Origin: Monarcha castaneiventris obscurior
Lineage: Eukaryota; Chordata; Aves; Passeriformes; Monarchidae
Reading direction: 5' to 3'
Assembly: GCA_026261815.1 (NCBI GenBank)
Contig: JAMPIT010000549.1
Coordinates: 186,001-250,000, forward strand
DNA: 64,000 nucleotides
Part shown: positions 34,147 to 46,436 of the stretch, one piece after another
Layout: the number at the start of each line of letters is the position of its first letter
Position numbering within the stretch: position 1 is the stretch's first letter
Notes under the pieces: model-generated
Told to the model about the DNA's origin: nothing
Seen by the model: only the letters and a program-made list of their open reading frames with translations
The model's database searches: none
Translations under genes and position numbers: made by a program

Positions 34147-35925
34147 GCCATTGAGCTGCTCCTGGGGTGGGCTGTGTGCCTCAGGAGAACCTGAAGGAGC
34201 CAGGGTTATTCCAGCAGGAACAGGGAAAGCTCTGGAGACGGGAGAGAATGAAACTGTACCTGCGGGATGCTAATGAGAAAATAGAGACAACTCCTTTTTT
34301 TGCTGAATGATTGATAATGAATCATAAATTGGTAGCAATTGTTAAAGAAAAAAACAAAACCAGTTTCTATTATCCCAGGTTGCTTCAACCCTGCCCCTTT
34401 ATGTGTTTGTTTTTCTTCACCTAAATGATTAATACATCCACTGTCTTGTGTTTGCTCACTTACTCAGGAAAGTTCATCTCTGTTTCAGCGGTTTTCAAAA
34501 GTCCTTTCACAGGAATTTTCTTCACAGACACTCAAGAGCAGAACATGATTGCTGAGCCAGAGTTGCCTGCACACCTCCAGAAATACCCCTGCTGCTATTT
34601 TACCTTTGGCAGAATCTGATCAAAGCAATCGTTAGCGGATAGAACAGCAAATCCATCTCAGTCAGGATCACATAGCAGACTCTGTGCTGCAGGATAAGAT
34701 TCCAAGAGGAAAACCCTGGTGACGAGGCCAAGTCTACAGAGCCATGTGGGATTTCTACCCTTTCTTACACTTTCAGGGGTTTCAGAGCAAAACCTTGGGT
34801 TGTTCCTTGTTTGCTCAGTGCTTGTCGTGGAGCACAACACAATAAGATTTCCCAGAGTGAGGCTATGGAGCACGATTGTTTTTCCTTGCAGTGATTTGTA
34901 AGCTCAAAGACTCTATTTTATCAATGGCACAGGGTATTAATGGGATTTTAAGGTGCACCTCCTTCATATATCAAGGGGATAATAGAGTCACAAGCAGACT
35001 TACATGATAAATCATTACAGCTTTAGAGGAAAAGTTAATGCTTTTGTTCACAGAAATGTTAAAAGCTTTAGGAGGCAATATTTTAAACTGCTTAAAATGA
35101 TAAATCAAAGCAGATTAGCTTTCCAGATAAATATGTATGTAGGTAAAACCCTGTGACACTGACTACAGCCACATATATTGGCTAGAATAGGTTGGAAAAC
35201 ATTCCTGTGAATCCATTAATTTTAATATTTCTGACAGAAATCCTACAAGAAGCTTTCCATATGTCCTGTACATCACGTGTTTCGCATGCATAGCCACACA
35301 ATACTTGAGACACTGCTTTTGGTTTGGTTTAGCTTATTAATAAAACCCTAATTAATATGCACTGGTTAACAATTTATTCCTTTACTCCTCAAGGTAAATT
35401 TCTTTTGGAAAACGAGCATTCCTGTGGGTTTGCAGGATGGGAAAATATCACAAATGTAGGGAATTTATTAATTTTCACTAACTACTTACTTGGTGTTTTG
35501 AAGGATCTCTGTGCCGCCTTCTTTTCATGGGGTGTGTAGCAATTAAGAGGATCAGGACAAAAAAAATAATTGATTGTAAGTTTGTCACAGGAGATTTTCA
35601 ATGAGATGAGGAGGAAGGAAATTAATTTATTTTTTTAAAAAAGAAACTGTGAAGTGTAGCAGAAAGAGACAATGGTCCTCATCACCAGATCTCACAGAAT
35701 ACAAGAATTCAACAACACGACCATATGAATATACATCTGTAAAATGAAAATGTGCAATGGTTAACAGAATAAACAAACCCTCTTACAAAGCCATTAGTTA
35801 AATTACAAGTTGAAAAAGAGGAACATTTTCTCCACAGAGCAGACTGAAGTCCTAATTGCCTACTAGAATGGGTTTTATCTCTCCTTCTAAAGAGGAATGG
35901 TTGATAATTGGGAAAATAAATCACC

Positions 35926-35927
<2 letters not shown>
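34147..35927. other. Unique AT-rich sequence
   Basis: No gene recognised. Only frames of 60-70 codons are present. Confidence 0.6.
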
Positions 35928-35965
<38 letters not shown>

Positions 35966-35966
35966 T
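35928..35966 (+). repeat. ATC trinucleotide repeat, 13 units
   Basis: Pure ATC units. Read on the minus strand they give a run of Asp inside a 197-codon open frame (35709-36302) that is otherwise unlike a protein. Confidence 0.97.
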
Positions 35967-36149
35967 GAATAAGTAACTAAATAAACAGAAAGTAGATTTC
36001 TTTGAGAAGATTACTTTTGCAGAAAAGGTTGTAGCTCGGTTTTCTGCCTGTGAGAAGGGCATTATGATTCTATCAATACTGGAAGCTGTGGATGTGCAGA
36101 TCGCTGGGCCATTTTCCTTAAGTACCACATGGATTGAAGCCCCAGCCCC

Positions 36150-36296
36150 AAATTTTTGCTTCCCTTTTTTCATTCTGTGAAGATTTTTGCTTCTCTTTTT
36201 TCGTTCTGTGAAAATTTTTGCTTCCCTTTCCTCGTTCTGTGAAAATTTTTGCTTCCCTTTCTTCGTTCTGTGAAGATTTTCATTCTGTGATAATTT
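36150..36296 (+). repeat. 31-bp tandem repeat, about 4.5 units
   Basis: The motif TGCTTCCCTTTCTTCGTTCT with GTGAAAATTTT recurs at 36157, 36188, 36219 and 36250, exactly 31 bp apart, then a partial unit. The unit length is not a multiple of three. This explains the shifting Lys-rich repeats in the minus-strand frame over it. Confidence 0.95.
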
Positions 36297-39054
36297 TCCC
36301 ATTTTTCAATGTTAAGTTTTCACTTGATCATATAGTAATTGAGGAACATGAAATACCTACATTAAAGGAATACAAGATTTTTGAGTGAAAGATAGGAAAG
36401 GAAATTTCCCAAAGAACAAGTAGAAGATGGAACTTAAACCCAGCTGGTGCTGAGAAGAGTTTGACTTTCACTGACTTTGAGAATCTCCCCCAAAAATATC
36501 TTGTTAAGAAGTTTTAGAAAATTGACTAGGTGTTTAAAGACTCGTAAAGTCTTACAATGTCAAATATCAAAAATATTCTCTGTTCTGTGCCACACATGCT
36601 CTGTTTCTGAAGTTCCACATGCTCAGCTCCACAGGTTCAGTTTGTGGTTCCTGTATTTAATGAGTTTCACTACTTTTGCTTTAAAATAACCAAAATAAAA
36701 CACTTCCATCATGAACTGCACTCCGGGAGGGTAATTGGAAAAATCAGAAGCACCGAAAAGAGCCCTGACTCAACAGCTCTTTATTTACTTCAGTTCTTCA
36801 TCACCCAAGGCTAAATCAGATGACAACTTTATTTTTATATTTTTATATTTAATTAATTAATTAATTAATTAATTAATTAATTATTGTGTAAAAAATAAGT
36901 GTAACCCACTGAATTTGTTGACTGGAACAATCTGACAATGATATTCTCTAACTTAATTGAGTACACAGGCATCAAGAGGATATGTTTGGAATAACTTGTC
37001 CATGGTGGGAATGTGTATTCCAATAATCAAAGCATATCTGGAAAAAAAAACCCGAAACTGTTAGTTTGAAAATGGAATTTCATCAGAACCAAATGTTTTT
37101 AGGAACTAGGATTGTTTTAACGAATGCAAAAGAAATATTCAAAAATGTGGTTTCCTTTGTTTCCTTTCACTAATTTGGTACTAAAAAGGTCTGTTTGACT
37201 CAGCTTTCTCTTAGATTGGTCATCAGGATGAAAAGGTAGATTTTGACTTATGGCAGATGATATCTGGTGCTATTAAAATTTTGATATTTTATATGAATAA
37301 AAAATTATTTCTAGAAAAACTTTATATGTCTTAAACGCTTTTTATGTACAAAAAATTTTGACATTTCATACGTATACATGAAAAAGCTGAAGTAGTTATA
37401 AAATGCTATTTGTTATCTTATGTAATGAGATTTTCAATGGTACTGAATCAACTCAGACTACCCACTGAATTTCGAAAAAATTCAGATTCTGCTTTTCAGA
37501 AATCTTAAATCTCAGTGTTCCACGTGGAATGAAATTTGTGTTCTAAATAGCTTTTTATGTATAATTTTTCTTGTCCCAAATATCTCTTCAAATTTCCTCC
37601 TATTTTTTTTGCTGTACGAGTTTTGTCAGTTCGATTTTTCAGGATTGATTAAATTTGTGTCTTTGATTTCCTTTGTTTCAGCTGTGTAAGATCGAGAGCA
37701 TCCTCACAATTTGCTCTTCCCTCCCTGAACACACACTCATTTTTCCAAGATAAAATGCTACTATTAAAAAAAAAAAAAAAGGGTTTATTCCACGTTTTCT
37801 CTCTCCTAAATCTGCAGTTATTTCTATCATCAAAGTCAAAGATGAATATATTGAATCTGTCACATTTCCTTTGGTCTCCAATGACATCAGCATTGGTTTT
37901 TAATGCACATTTTGGGTACTTACTAAACCCCTCCATTGCTCCAGATTTGCAGCTCCTGGCTCTGCTTTGAATTCTGGTTTCAGGTCAGGGGAGCGTCTCT
38001 TTCATGTAAAAGGGAAATGAAATATCCTTCTCTGCAATGCCTGGGATCAAATCCCCACTACCCTTCCTCCAGGCCCCAGGTTGGATTGCCGGGATGTGAG
38101 GAACTTCCTGTTAATTCCCTTTAAAGCCAGGGCTGACACATTAGGCAGGATCAGACGGTGTGGAGCTGCTTCATTCTCACTCGGCTGAAACTGTCACTTA
38201 GCATAAATGCAGGATGAATTTCAAACCTTGCAGGAGCTCCATCTGCTCAGGTGTTACATTCCTGGCAATTACATGTTGGGAAAAGATGACAGGCCATGGG
38301 AAGAGGGTGAAGAGAAAAGAATTCCTTTACAATTTTCAGGACCAGTAGCAGAGGGCAAAGAATTTACCCCCCTCCTATTTTAAATTATAATTTATTTTAT
38401 TAATTAGTTATAGTGGGACAAATCAAGAAGTTCACAGATACTGTTGATCATGACAAACAAAGCTTTGTTTCTTCCCACAAGGTGAAATGATTTAGATACG
38501 GAGTCTGTGCAATTCCAGTTTCATGGGGAGAGAGTGGAAGGAGTGTTGGTTGTATTCTAGACACACTGGGACTTTGGGGCATTTGTCAGTGCATCTCTCT
38601 GTAACTGTAGTTATTTTGGAAATCAAATCAATTCTACACACACATCCATAAATTAATAGAGTTATCTCTATTTTAAAAATTGGCTTTGTGTCCAATAACT
38701 TTGCACAGAAATCAGAGCAGCAATGCAGAAAAAGATAATTAAAATGATTGTTTCATCAGAAGTCTTAGAGTGGAGAACACAGAACATCCTGAACCTACTG
38801 CAATCAACTATGACATCTAATTAAGAAATTGAAACAGCTCAATAAACTCATAATGTTCCTCATTAATGTTTTAACTATTCCACTCTACCCCCTCGAAATG
38901 TGGTTCCATGGATTCAGATCTAAGTCAAGTTGTGTTTAATCTTTTTTGATAATAAAACCTCATCAGGTATTTCTGTGAGAAGTTTTACTTGTTTTTACAA
39001 AGAGGTTCCTAATTCTGAGCCCAAATCACATTCTTTCCTTGAAGTTGAAATTGT
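36297..39054. other. Unique AT-rich sequence
   Basis: Holds an AATT tetranucleotide repeat (listed next), an A run at about 37766-37780 and no recognised gene. Confidence 0.55.
36849..36884. repeat. AATT tetranucleotide repeat
   Basis: About nine self-complementary TTAA/AATT units, preceded by two TTTTATAT units. Confidence 0.95.
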
Positions 39055-39102
39055 CCAGTGACAGGACAAGGGAGAACAGGCACAAACAGAAACACAGGAA
39101 TT
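39055..39102 (+). repeat. Short CR1 internal fragment
   Basis: 'CCAGTGACAGGACAAGGGAG' plus 'CAGGCACAAACAGAAACACA' and 'GGAATTC' match the CR1 3'-region segment 'GTGACAGGACAAGAGGCAA..ACAAACTGAAACA'. Confidence 0.7.
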
Positions 39103-39301
39103 CTTCAATCTGATTACGGGATGTAGAGCTTAAATCCCATCATTTTGTGCCTCCTCTCCTCAGTCTGCCAGAACAGTGTTAAAACCAGGTCATAGGCTTG
39201 AAGTTAAGCTTGAACTAAATCCATGTGGGTCCTGGAAGTTGTGCTGATACACCAGAAGTTGTGCTGCATCACTGGGAATAGGAGGGAAAGAAAATAAATA
39301 A

Positions 39302-39722
39302 TCAGAGAATCCCAGAATGGTTTGGGTTGGAAGGAACCTCAAAGCCCATCCAGTGCTACCCCCTGCCATGGGCAGGGGCACCTTCCACTAGCCCAGGTGG
39401 CTCCAAGCCCATCCAGCCTGGCCTTGGGCACTTCCAGGGATCCAGGGGCAGCCACAGCTTCTCTGGGCACCCTGTGCCAGGGCCTCACATCCCTCACAGG
39501 GAACAATTCCTTCCCTTTAGCCCATCTAACCCTGCCCTCTGGCAGTGGGAGGCCATTCCCCCTTGTCCTGTCACTCGGGCCCATGTAAATTGTCTCTCTC
39601 CATCTTTCCTGTCAGCTCCTTCACATCCTGACCACAGTGAGGTCACCCTGAAGCTTCTCCTCTCCAGGCTGAACAATCCCAATTTTTTCAGCCCTTCCTT
39701 GCAGCAGAGATGCTTCATCCAT
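39302..39722 (-). repeat. CR1 LINE 3' end, antisense, about 420 bp
   Basis: Among the fullest 3' copies in the window. It runs from 'CCCAGAATGGTTTGGGTTGG' through 'CCCTGCCATGGGCAGGGGCA', 'CTGTGCCAGGGCCTCACATC', 'CCCCCTTGTCCTGTCACTCG' and 'CTTCTCCTCTCCAGGCTGAA'. The 168-codon and other frames across it are repeat by-products. Confidence 0.96.
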
Positions 39723-41181
39723 GTAATAAACTATTTCATTTTGATAAAGTTTAATGTTATTTACAGGTTCTTAAAATCTTCTATTCCACTGGGGATGCAA
39801 GACTTTTATTTAGGAAATCGAAGCTTTTTCTAACATGGAACAATATTTGTCTTGATTAAGGGCTGCATCAATCACAGTCAATTTTCCAACTTCTTGATCC
39901 TGTAAGTCATAATGCTTAATTTGTGAACTTGGGTTTCCAATCAGCTGCCGAGTGTGATTGCTATTTCATACTTTCATTCTTTCTTTTCCATCTTTACACG
40001 GTTTTGAGCCTTATTTTAACTTATTTAAGCATTTGATAAGATTGTCACCCCCATCTCCCTTCCTTTATAATAAATATAAAGATTTTCATATGCATTCACT
40101 TTTAATTATTGCTTCCATCTGAAGAAATCTCTGCAAAATACCCAGCACTAATTAATTATTTTGTACTTATTTTTCCATACTTTTTTTTCTCTTTTCAATG
40201 ATTCATCACACTTCAAGGCAAGCCATTGAAAATTTTCACTATTTTTCACAAGACTGTTTTTCAGATAAATTTATCATTAAAAATGTTTAATCAAAGGCTT
40301 AGGTTTTGCATTTTAACTACTCACTTCCTTTTTCTCTCCTACATTAGAGCAGCAGCTTTTGGAAACTGAAACTTTTATTCTGAGAGACTTATCTACCACT
40401 TTTTGTCTTGTGTAATAGAGTGTTAGATGTTGGAGAAAAGGTTTCTATTACAGACAAACCATTTTGCTTATTTTACAGCATTTTGTTTTTTTAAAATATG
40501 CACTTGATTCCTTCTTTCTAATATGAAAGTAAAGACTTAATCTCAGGAATTTTTAGAAGGAGAGTTTTGAGCCTCATGGCAAGAGGCTCTAAATTCATAA
40601 AAACCTCTCCTGGTGTAACATTTTCACTGAGTGAACAGTCAGACCCAAAGCTCACTGAAATTAATTCAGTCATTAAATCCTGGCTTTTTCAGTGATATAA
40701 ATTCAGATTAGGGATTCCAGGCCTTTTCTTTCTACAGATACAGACCTTTTGGGTTGGAAGGAGGAGTGCATAGCATCAGGCAGGGTAAGGGGTATCACAG
40801 GTACTCCCAGGGACACGGCAAGGCCAGGAGTTTGAGTGGGAGGCAATGGACAGCTAAAGGCTTCTCTCAATGAGCAGGGAATGAAGGCTGGGAAATCTTC
40901 ATGGGTCAGGCAAAGTTTTCCCCTCACAGGGTATACAGAGTGTTCTGGGAAGGGGCAAGGAGGAACAAAGCCCTTCAGACAATTTCCAGACCCAGGTGGC
41001 CCTGTTTGTCCCCCAGAGCACTGCCACCTTCTCAATGGCTTTGGGTGCTGAGGTCAGACACGTCAGGCTCAAGGGCTTACTGAGGAAGGGAGCCAAAACT
41101 GAAGGGAACATCTTCTTTCCTCTCCCTCCCTTCCCAATCTGAGTGATGCCTGAGGTTTTAACTTTCATATTTTTCAAATCC
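39723..41181. other. Unique sequence, no recognised gene
   Basis: AT-rich to about 40700, then GC-richer (40730-41110) with frames of 92-110 codons on the minus strand that I do not recognise. This GC-rich part may be the edge of an ERV, but I cannot show it. Confidence 0.5.
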
Positions 41182-41572
41182 TGTACTGCCTAGTGTGTAA
41201 CTCTGAAGTTTCTTCTAGCCTGTAAACTTCTGCTCTCTCGTGCTAGGTAACAAAGCCTCTCCGGGCCTGCTCTCCAGGGACACTCAGACCATCCTAGGCC
41301 CAAAAAGTATAAACCAAAAGCCTCTAAAGGAGGGGGGCAAGCTTGGGGAAATTACATCATTAACTGAAGCTTTAATTGGAGAATTAACCCTGATATGCAA
41401 ATGAACCAAACTTAAAAATGTGTGAAGGACTCATGACCTGTTGTCCATCTTGAGGAAGTAGCCTCTGGCTCCCCAGGGGTTACCTTTGAAGGCCTTTCAA
41501 ATCAATAGCTACCTTTATTTACTTATCCTGTCTAGTCTCTGTTTTTAGGTAGCCACTTCAGGCATCTTGAGA
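41182..41572 (+). mobile_element. Probable avian ERV LTR
   Basis: The segment carries 'GACACTCAGACCATCCTAGG', 'CCCAAAAAGTATAAACCAAA' (TATA-like), 'TTAACCCTGATATGCAAATG', 'TCATGACCTGTTGTCCATCT', 'CCTTTCAAATCAATAGCTAC' and 'CTGTCTAGTCTCTGTTTTTA'. This order resembles a bird ERV LTR with TATA box and U5. The ends were placed at a TGT start and near 'TTCAGGCATC' and are approximate. No target duplication was found. Confidence 0.45.
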
Positions 41573-41799
41573 TTGTCTCCCTTAAAAGACAACTCAGTTT
41601 TAGATGGTTCTCAAGGCTTGGCTGCTCTTTCCCAGACTCCATAGTGCCCAGTCCTGCTGGGAATGAGTATCCCAGGCTGGGACAGCTTCCCTAAGGGGCT
41701 GTTTGGCTCTTGGTTTGCTTTCTCTTAGCTGCTTCTATCTCCTTTTTGGCGTGCATTAAAAGCAGCCTTTTGGCAGTTCTCAAGGTTGCTTTCACAGTC

Positions 41800-42070
41800 A
41801 TGGGGTGGAACCACAAAATTGTTAAGGCTGGAAAGGAACTTTATCCATCAAGTCCAGCCATCAACCAACTCCACCACCACATTCATCACTAACCCATGGC
41901 CCCAGATGTCACATCCATATGGTTTTTTAACACTTCCAGGGATGGTGACTCCACCACCACCCTGGACAGCCTGTGCCAATGCTTGACAACCCTTCCTGTG
42001 GGGATTTTTTCCTGATATCAAATCTGAACATTCCCTGGCTCCGCTTGAGGCCACTTCCTCTTGTTCTGTG
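41800..42070 (-). repeat. CR1 LINE fragment, antisense
   Basis: 'AAATTGTTAAGGCTGGAAAG', 'ATCAAGTCCAGCCATCAACC', 'CACTAACCCATGGCCCCAGA', 'GGGATGGTGACTCCACCACC', 'CTGGACAGCCTGTGCCAATG' and 'TTGAGGCCACTTCCTCTTGT' match a subfamily common in bird genomes. Confidence 0.94.
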
Positions 42071-44405
42071 TCATTTTTTCAATGCAATCCCATAATGGAC
42101 CTGATTGTCATTCTGGGCTTCCCTTCTGACTCCATGCCTGTATTTTTAAGCTGTTTGTTGTTATCCCCAGTGAAGTGCAGGTTGTACCAAGGGATGTGGC
42201 AAGGACATAACAAGCCAATAACAAGCCCAAGAGGCCAGGACTGCAGAGGTGTGCAAGGATAGTTGAGATAAGACCCAAGGCCATTTCCAAAAGATGGCAA
42301 TAATATATTTACTGAGCCACTAGGTGAAAAAACCCCTCAGATTTTATCCCCAGTTATGCTGTATTTATGTGCTGATGTCACTCTAGTAATTACTATTATG
42401 AGCTCTTATTTTCAATCCTACTTTTTATGCTTGTATGTTTATGAGTGCAACGGTTCTCTGCCTTGGTGGATCACGGACAGTTCCAGGCATCAGCTCCTCT
42501 TTAAGCTCTGAAGGGTGCCCTTATCTGCCCAGCCACTGTGTCTTCCCCCTGCTGTGATTCTCAATTATTTTCTTTAAAGTTGCAGTGGAAAAGGGCAACA
42601 TCTACTAATTCACTTAACTGTGTATGTCCTGGAGTCAGCCAGAAGCAGCAGCCTTGTACTCAAAAAACCCCATAAAACCTCCTTCCTTCTGTTTTCCATT
42701 CTTTTCTTTTTACCACCTAGAGATGTACAGACCTCAGAATAAAAGGCACAGTTATTATGCAAAAAAAAATGGAGATTTCCAATAGCAAAAGCTTTTGGTA
42801 TATTGCATTTTTTTTTGTTTCCCTTTTCTAGTGGATTCCAGCACTAGTGATTATGACAAAATATGCACTAAACAGACAAAACAACCAACCCAAATTCCAA
42901 CCTACCTATTTTACCATCTAATGCAGAGCTGAACAAAAGTGTGTGTGAAATGCACTGATTAAAGGACTTCACACATACTTATCAGGAGTGCAGAAATGTG
43001 CTGCTGAGCCCAGATGATGTGTTATTCCCCGAACAAATAATTTCAAATATGTGGTTGCTTTGTAATCTGCTTTGCTTTTTCCTCAAGAAGCAAATTGCCA
43101 CCTATGTTAAAGCCCAAGAATAGCTTTCTGACCAAAAAAAAAAAAAAGAAAAAAAATAATCACAGTGAATTTGAGATTCTTTCATTCAAAAAAAAAAATC
43201 TACACTGAGGTTTTTCATGAAATAAAAGGTCAAAGATTAGGCTATTGAACAGCTGAGGCCCTGGGAGGAGCTGTCTTTCAATTTGCTTCAAGAAAACCTT
43301 TCAACATAATTCCTTCTTGAGTTTAAGGAAAATAATAACAGAGTTTCTGACTTTAAAGGAACTTCTACCTTTCCTTCCTTTAGGAAGCTGAGGTATTACC
43401 TACCATGAATCTGCAGAGAGGCTTTGATAATTCCTCAGCTGCTGTTATTCACAGAGAGAATAACCAGCTTGGACTTGGGAAAAATATAAATACTTGTATC
43501 TGAAACCACGATCCTCTCTGCCAGGAGAAATTTTTGTCCTAGGAAGAGAGGCTTCAGTTCCCAAAAACCCTTATAAACGTCAGTTTAGGAATTTAAAAAA
43601 TACTTTTTTTGACTTGCTGAGCTGAATTGGGGTCTACCCTAGCCCCCTGTTCTCTCGTCAAACTCTCCTGGCGTTGCACAGTGTGGGTGTGTCCCACTTG
43701 ACCCCAAAAAGCTCTTTCTGCTGGGGTTCAGCCCTACAGCCCTGACCGAGGACCACCCAGAGCCCATTTCACCCCTCAGTCCTTGGGGGTTTCCATTTCC
43801 TTCCAATGACCACACTGACCCAGAGTGCCACAGGTTTGGGCTCTTTATTGGAGATTTCAGGAGCACTGAATTTTCTGTCACACTCAGCACCTGGAGAGTG
43901 CCCTGCAAGCAAAGGCCAGTGGGGAGTTGAACAGATGCAGTGTCAAAGAACTTTGTGCTTTGTCCTGCTTGTTCCGGCCCAACTTAGCACAAAACAACTT
44001 TTCCTGGGAATGCCTCAAGATTTCCGACAACACATCCTTCCCACAAGGAAATGTAATTTAAAAAATTACTTCTCAACTCTTAATTTTGTAGTAATTACTC
44101 TAATTTGCTCTAGCAGTCAGACAAATATTTTAACTTGCTGCTCTTTCAGGGTTTTATGTTCCATACTGACTTGCAAGATTGTGTTGGGGAAAAAAAAAAA
44201 GGATCATGGTGATGCAGAAGCCACACCATTGGCAATGAGATTATCACAGGAAAGTAATGTAAGCTACGTTGAAGTGTCCCATTTCTCTCTGTAACTTTAC
44301 ACAAATAATGCCCTGTTTGGAATAAAAACCCAAGCAATATTCAAATGTATCTTTATATTGAGCTGACATCAGCTATACCAGGCACTTTTTCGTTTCTTTA
44401 TTCCA
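42071..44405. other. Unique sequence, no recognised gene
   Basis: Poly-A runs at about 43133-43157 and 43188-43198. A GC-richer patch at 43620-43940 has an 89-codon minus and a 162-codon plus frame without recognisable domains. Confidence 0.5.
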
Positions 44406-44530
44406 TACTGAATATAATAATACTAAGTATAATAAAACGGAATAAAACAATACTGAATAAAATGATACTGAATAATTTCATCCTGAAAATAATAATATAT
44501 TGAACATAATAATATATTGAATGTAATAAA
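44406..44530. repeat. Degenerate AATA/GAATA tandem repeat
   Basis: Units such as TGAATAATA, TACTGAATAAAA and TATTGAACATAATAATA recur irregularly over about 125 bp. Confidence 0.8.
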
Positions 44531-44679
44531 CATAGATTTTGAAAACTATAGTCTTAAGTGTTCAAAGTCCCATGATGCAGGATTTTAGTAAACACTGTTT
44601 TTAAAGAAAAAAAGGCTATGAAACAACAGATTTTTCCTGTGGTTTAGGGATATCATTGTGATCCAACACTATGCTCTCA

Positions 44680-44729
44680 AGACCTCTAAAAGGTCCCTTT
44701 CAACTCAAACTAATCTATGATTCTATGAA
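44680..44729 (+). repeat. CR1 LINE extreme 3' tail
   Basis: 'AAAGGTCCCTTTCAACTCAA' plus 'ACTAATCTATGATTCTATGA' is the last 50 bp of a CR1 copy, with an intact ATTCTATG-type end. Confidence 0.8.
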
Positions 44730-46302
44730 GATCAAGGCAAAAACCTTTTTGTGATGGTTTCACAAAACTCTCATCCCACTTCAGTGAGATAACAGTGATG
44801 AGAGGACATTGTTACGTGGCAAAACCAGCTGATAAGAGAAGGAATTGGTACATCTCGATTTGTCAATTATTTGATGTGTTATTTTTTGAAAGCACATGGG
44901 AGAAGATTGGGATATTAGATTTTGTTACTTCAAGGCTTGAGCAATGTGCAAGTCATTAATCTCTTGAGCTTTGAGAGTTATGCATGGTCAGAGTAATAAA
45001 AGACAGGGATATTGGGGCAGAGCTTCCAGGCTAGAAAAACCTCTTCTGGGTGATTTTTGAGTTAATTTTGCTTTGAATACTGGAATAAAATGCAGCACTG
45101 CCAAACTTCATAGAAGATGGATTGGTAGGATATGGCTGTTGGAGGAGGATTAGGAGGATTACTCGTTCCTTGGCAAGGGGTTAGAGAGCAAATAAAAAAC
45201 TAATTAATGAGCATTAATTATCATGCTACGTTCTAGTCAGCTGCATTTATGGAATATAATTTGTGCAGGTTTTTCAGGTACTTTGTACCAAATACATAGG
45301 GAAAAATGTGGAAAGTGTAAGAATCCAAGTGCATTAAAAATACACTCTCATCAGTGCAGGAGACTTACAGGAGGGGTTTTAAAGGCAATTAATTATGTTC
45401 TACTTCAGCTGATACAAAACAAAGGCTGTCTTACATGCCCGTGTTATCCATCTCAATTTCTAGACATACACAAACCCCACATTTTTAAACTTTTTAATGA
45501 GTTTACAAAACTCATCTGTCATCTCAAATAAGTTCATTCTAAACCCTTCAACTTCTTTTTTAAATACAAATACATGGAGTGGTTTTCACTGTCAGTTTGG
45601 TGGAAACTCACCTTCCTCAGGGTAAGCCTGTATTAATTGAATAGCTCTTGACATTTAGATATTTAAAGAAGGTTCTCTTTACCCTGTAGTAAAAAAGATA
45701 AATATATGGGGTTGGAAAATATCTAGATTTTACTTCCTACTTGCTTTGAAAACAGAAACTCAAGGAACATATGCAAAAGACACATGTAATTCCTTAGCTC
45801 ATGGAAATAAAAGTAATCTCATTATGTGTTTATTGAGGTAAAGGAAATTAATACTAATCTCTCACTTTTGATTTAATCCTTCTAAAATAGAAATGTTTTC
45901 ATTGAGCCAAAAAGCAAAAACGCAGCAATCAAACTTTGTCATTATTTCCTTCCAAAAATAATGTTTAGTTTCTCATTTATCAGCGTGAGTCACCAGAGGT
46001 TTTGAGTTCTAAATCCTGTGAGTTGTAGGTCTGTAACTAGAAAAGAGCAAAGATAAAGAGGTTTGTGGCCAAACTGGGGACCACAATGTGGCATAATGTA
46101 GGACTTAAATCTATTTTCCTAAGCCAGATGCACATCCTGGGACAGTAGAAACCATGATCTTTTTTGTGATGCAGGTGTAACACATTCCCAAAGCACTCTG
46201 CAATCATTTCCCAGGGCTTGGAAACGAAACTGGACCAAACCTAGGGGAGTTTGGAGGACTGAACATCTTTGCCATGTGGTGAGGGAACAAAGGAAGGGTT
46301 TG
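44730..46302. other. Unique AT-rich sequence
   Basis: A 102-codon plus frame (45223-45531) has no recognisable domain. Nothing else seen. Confidence 0.6.
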
Positions 46303-46436
46303 ATGGCCAGGCTGGATGGGACTTGGAGCAACCTGGGATAGGGGGAGAAGTCCCTGCCCATGGCAGGGTGTGGAAAGGGATGGGTTTAAGGTCCATTCCA
46401 ACCCAAACCATTCTGGGATTCTGGGATTCTGTGGTT
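46303..46436 (+). repeat. CR1 LINE 3' end
   Basis: 'GGCCAGGCTGGATGGGACTT', 'CCCATGGCAGGGTGTGG' and 'CCAACCCAAACCATTCTGGG' with a doubled ATTCTGGG tail unit. Confidence 0.93.

Noticed and set aside
32155..34380. Similar wording ATAAATTGGTAG..AATT..AAAGAAAAAA at about 32162 and 34323
   Set aside because: Only about 30 bp of loose, A-rich similarity, not enough to call a shared element.
39327..39833. 168-codon plus-strand frame
   Set aside because: Mostly antisense CR1 3' end. Similar frames occur over every CR1 copy.
43806..44294. 162-codon plus-strand frame in a GC-richer patch
   Set aside because: No domain recognised. It ends in AT-rich sequence with a poly-A run and is overlapped by a minus frame.
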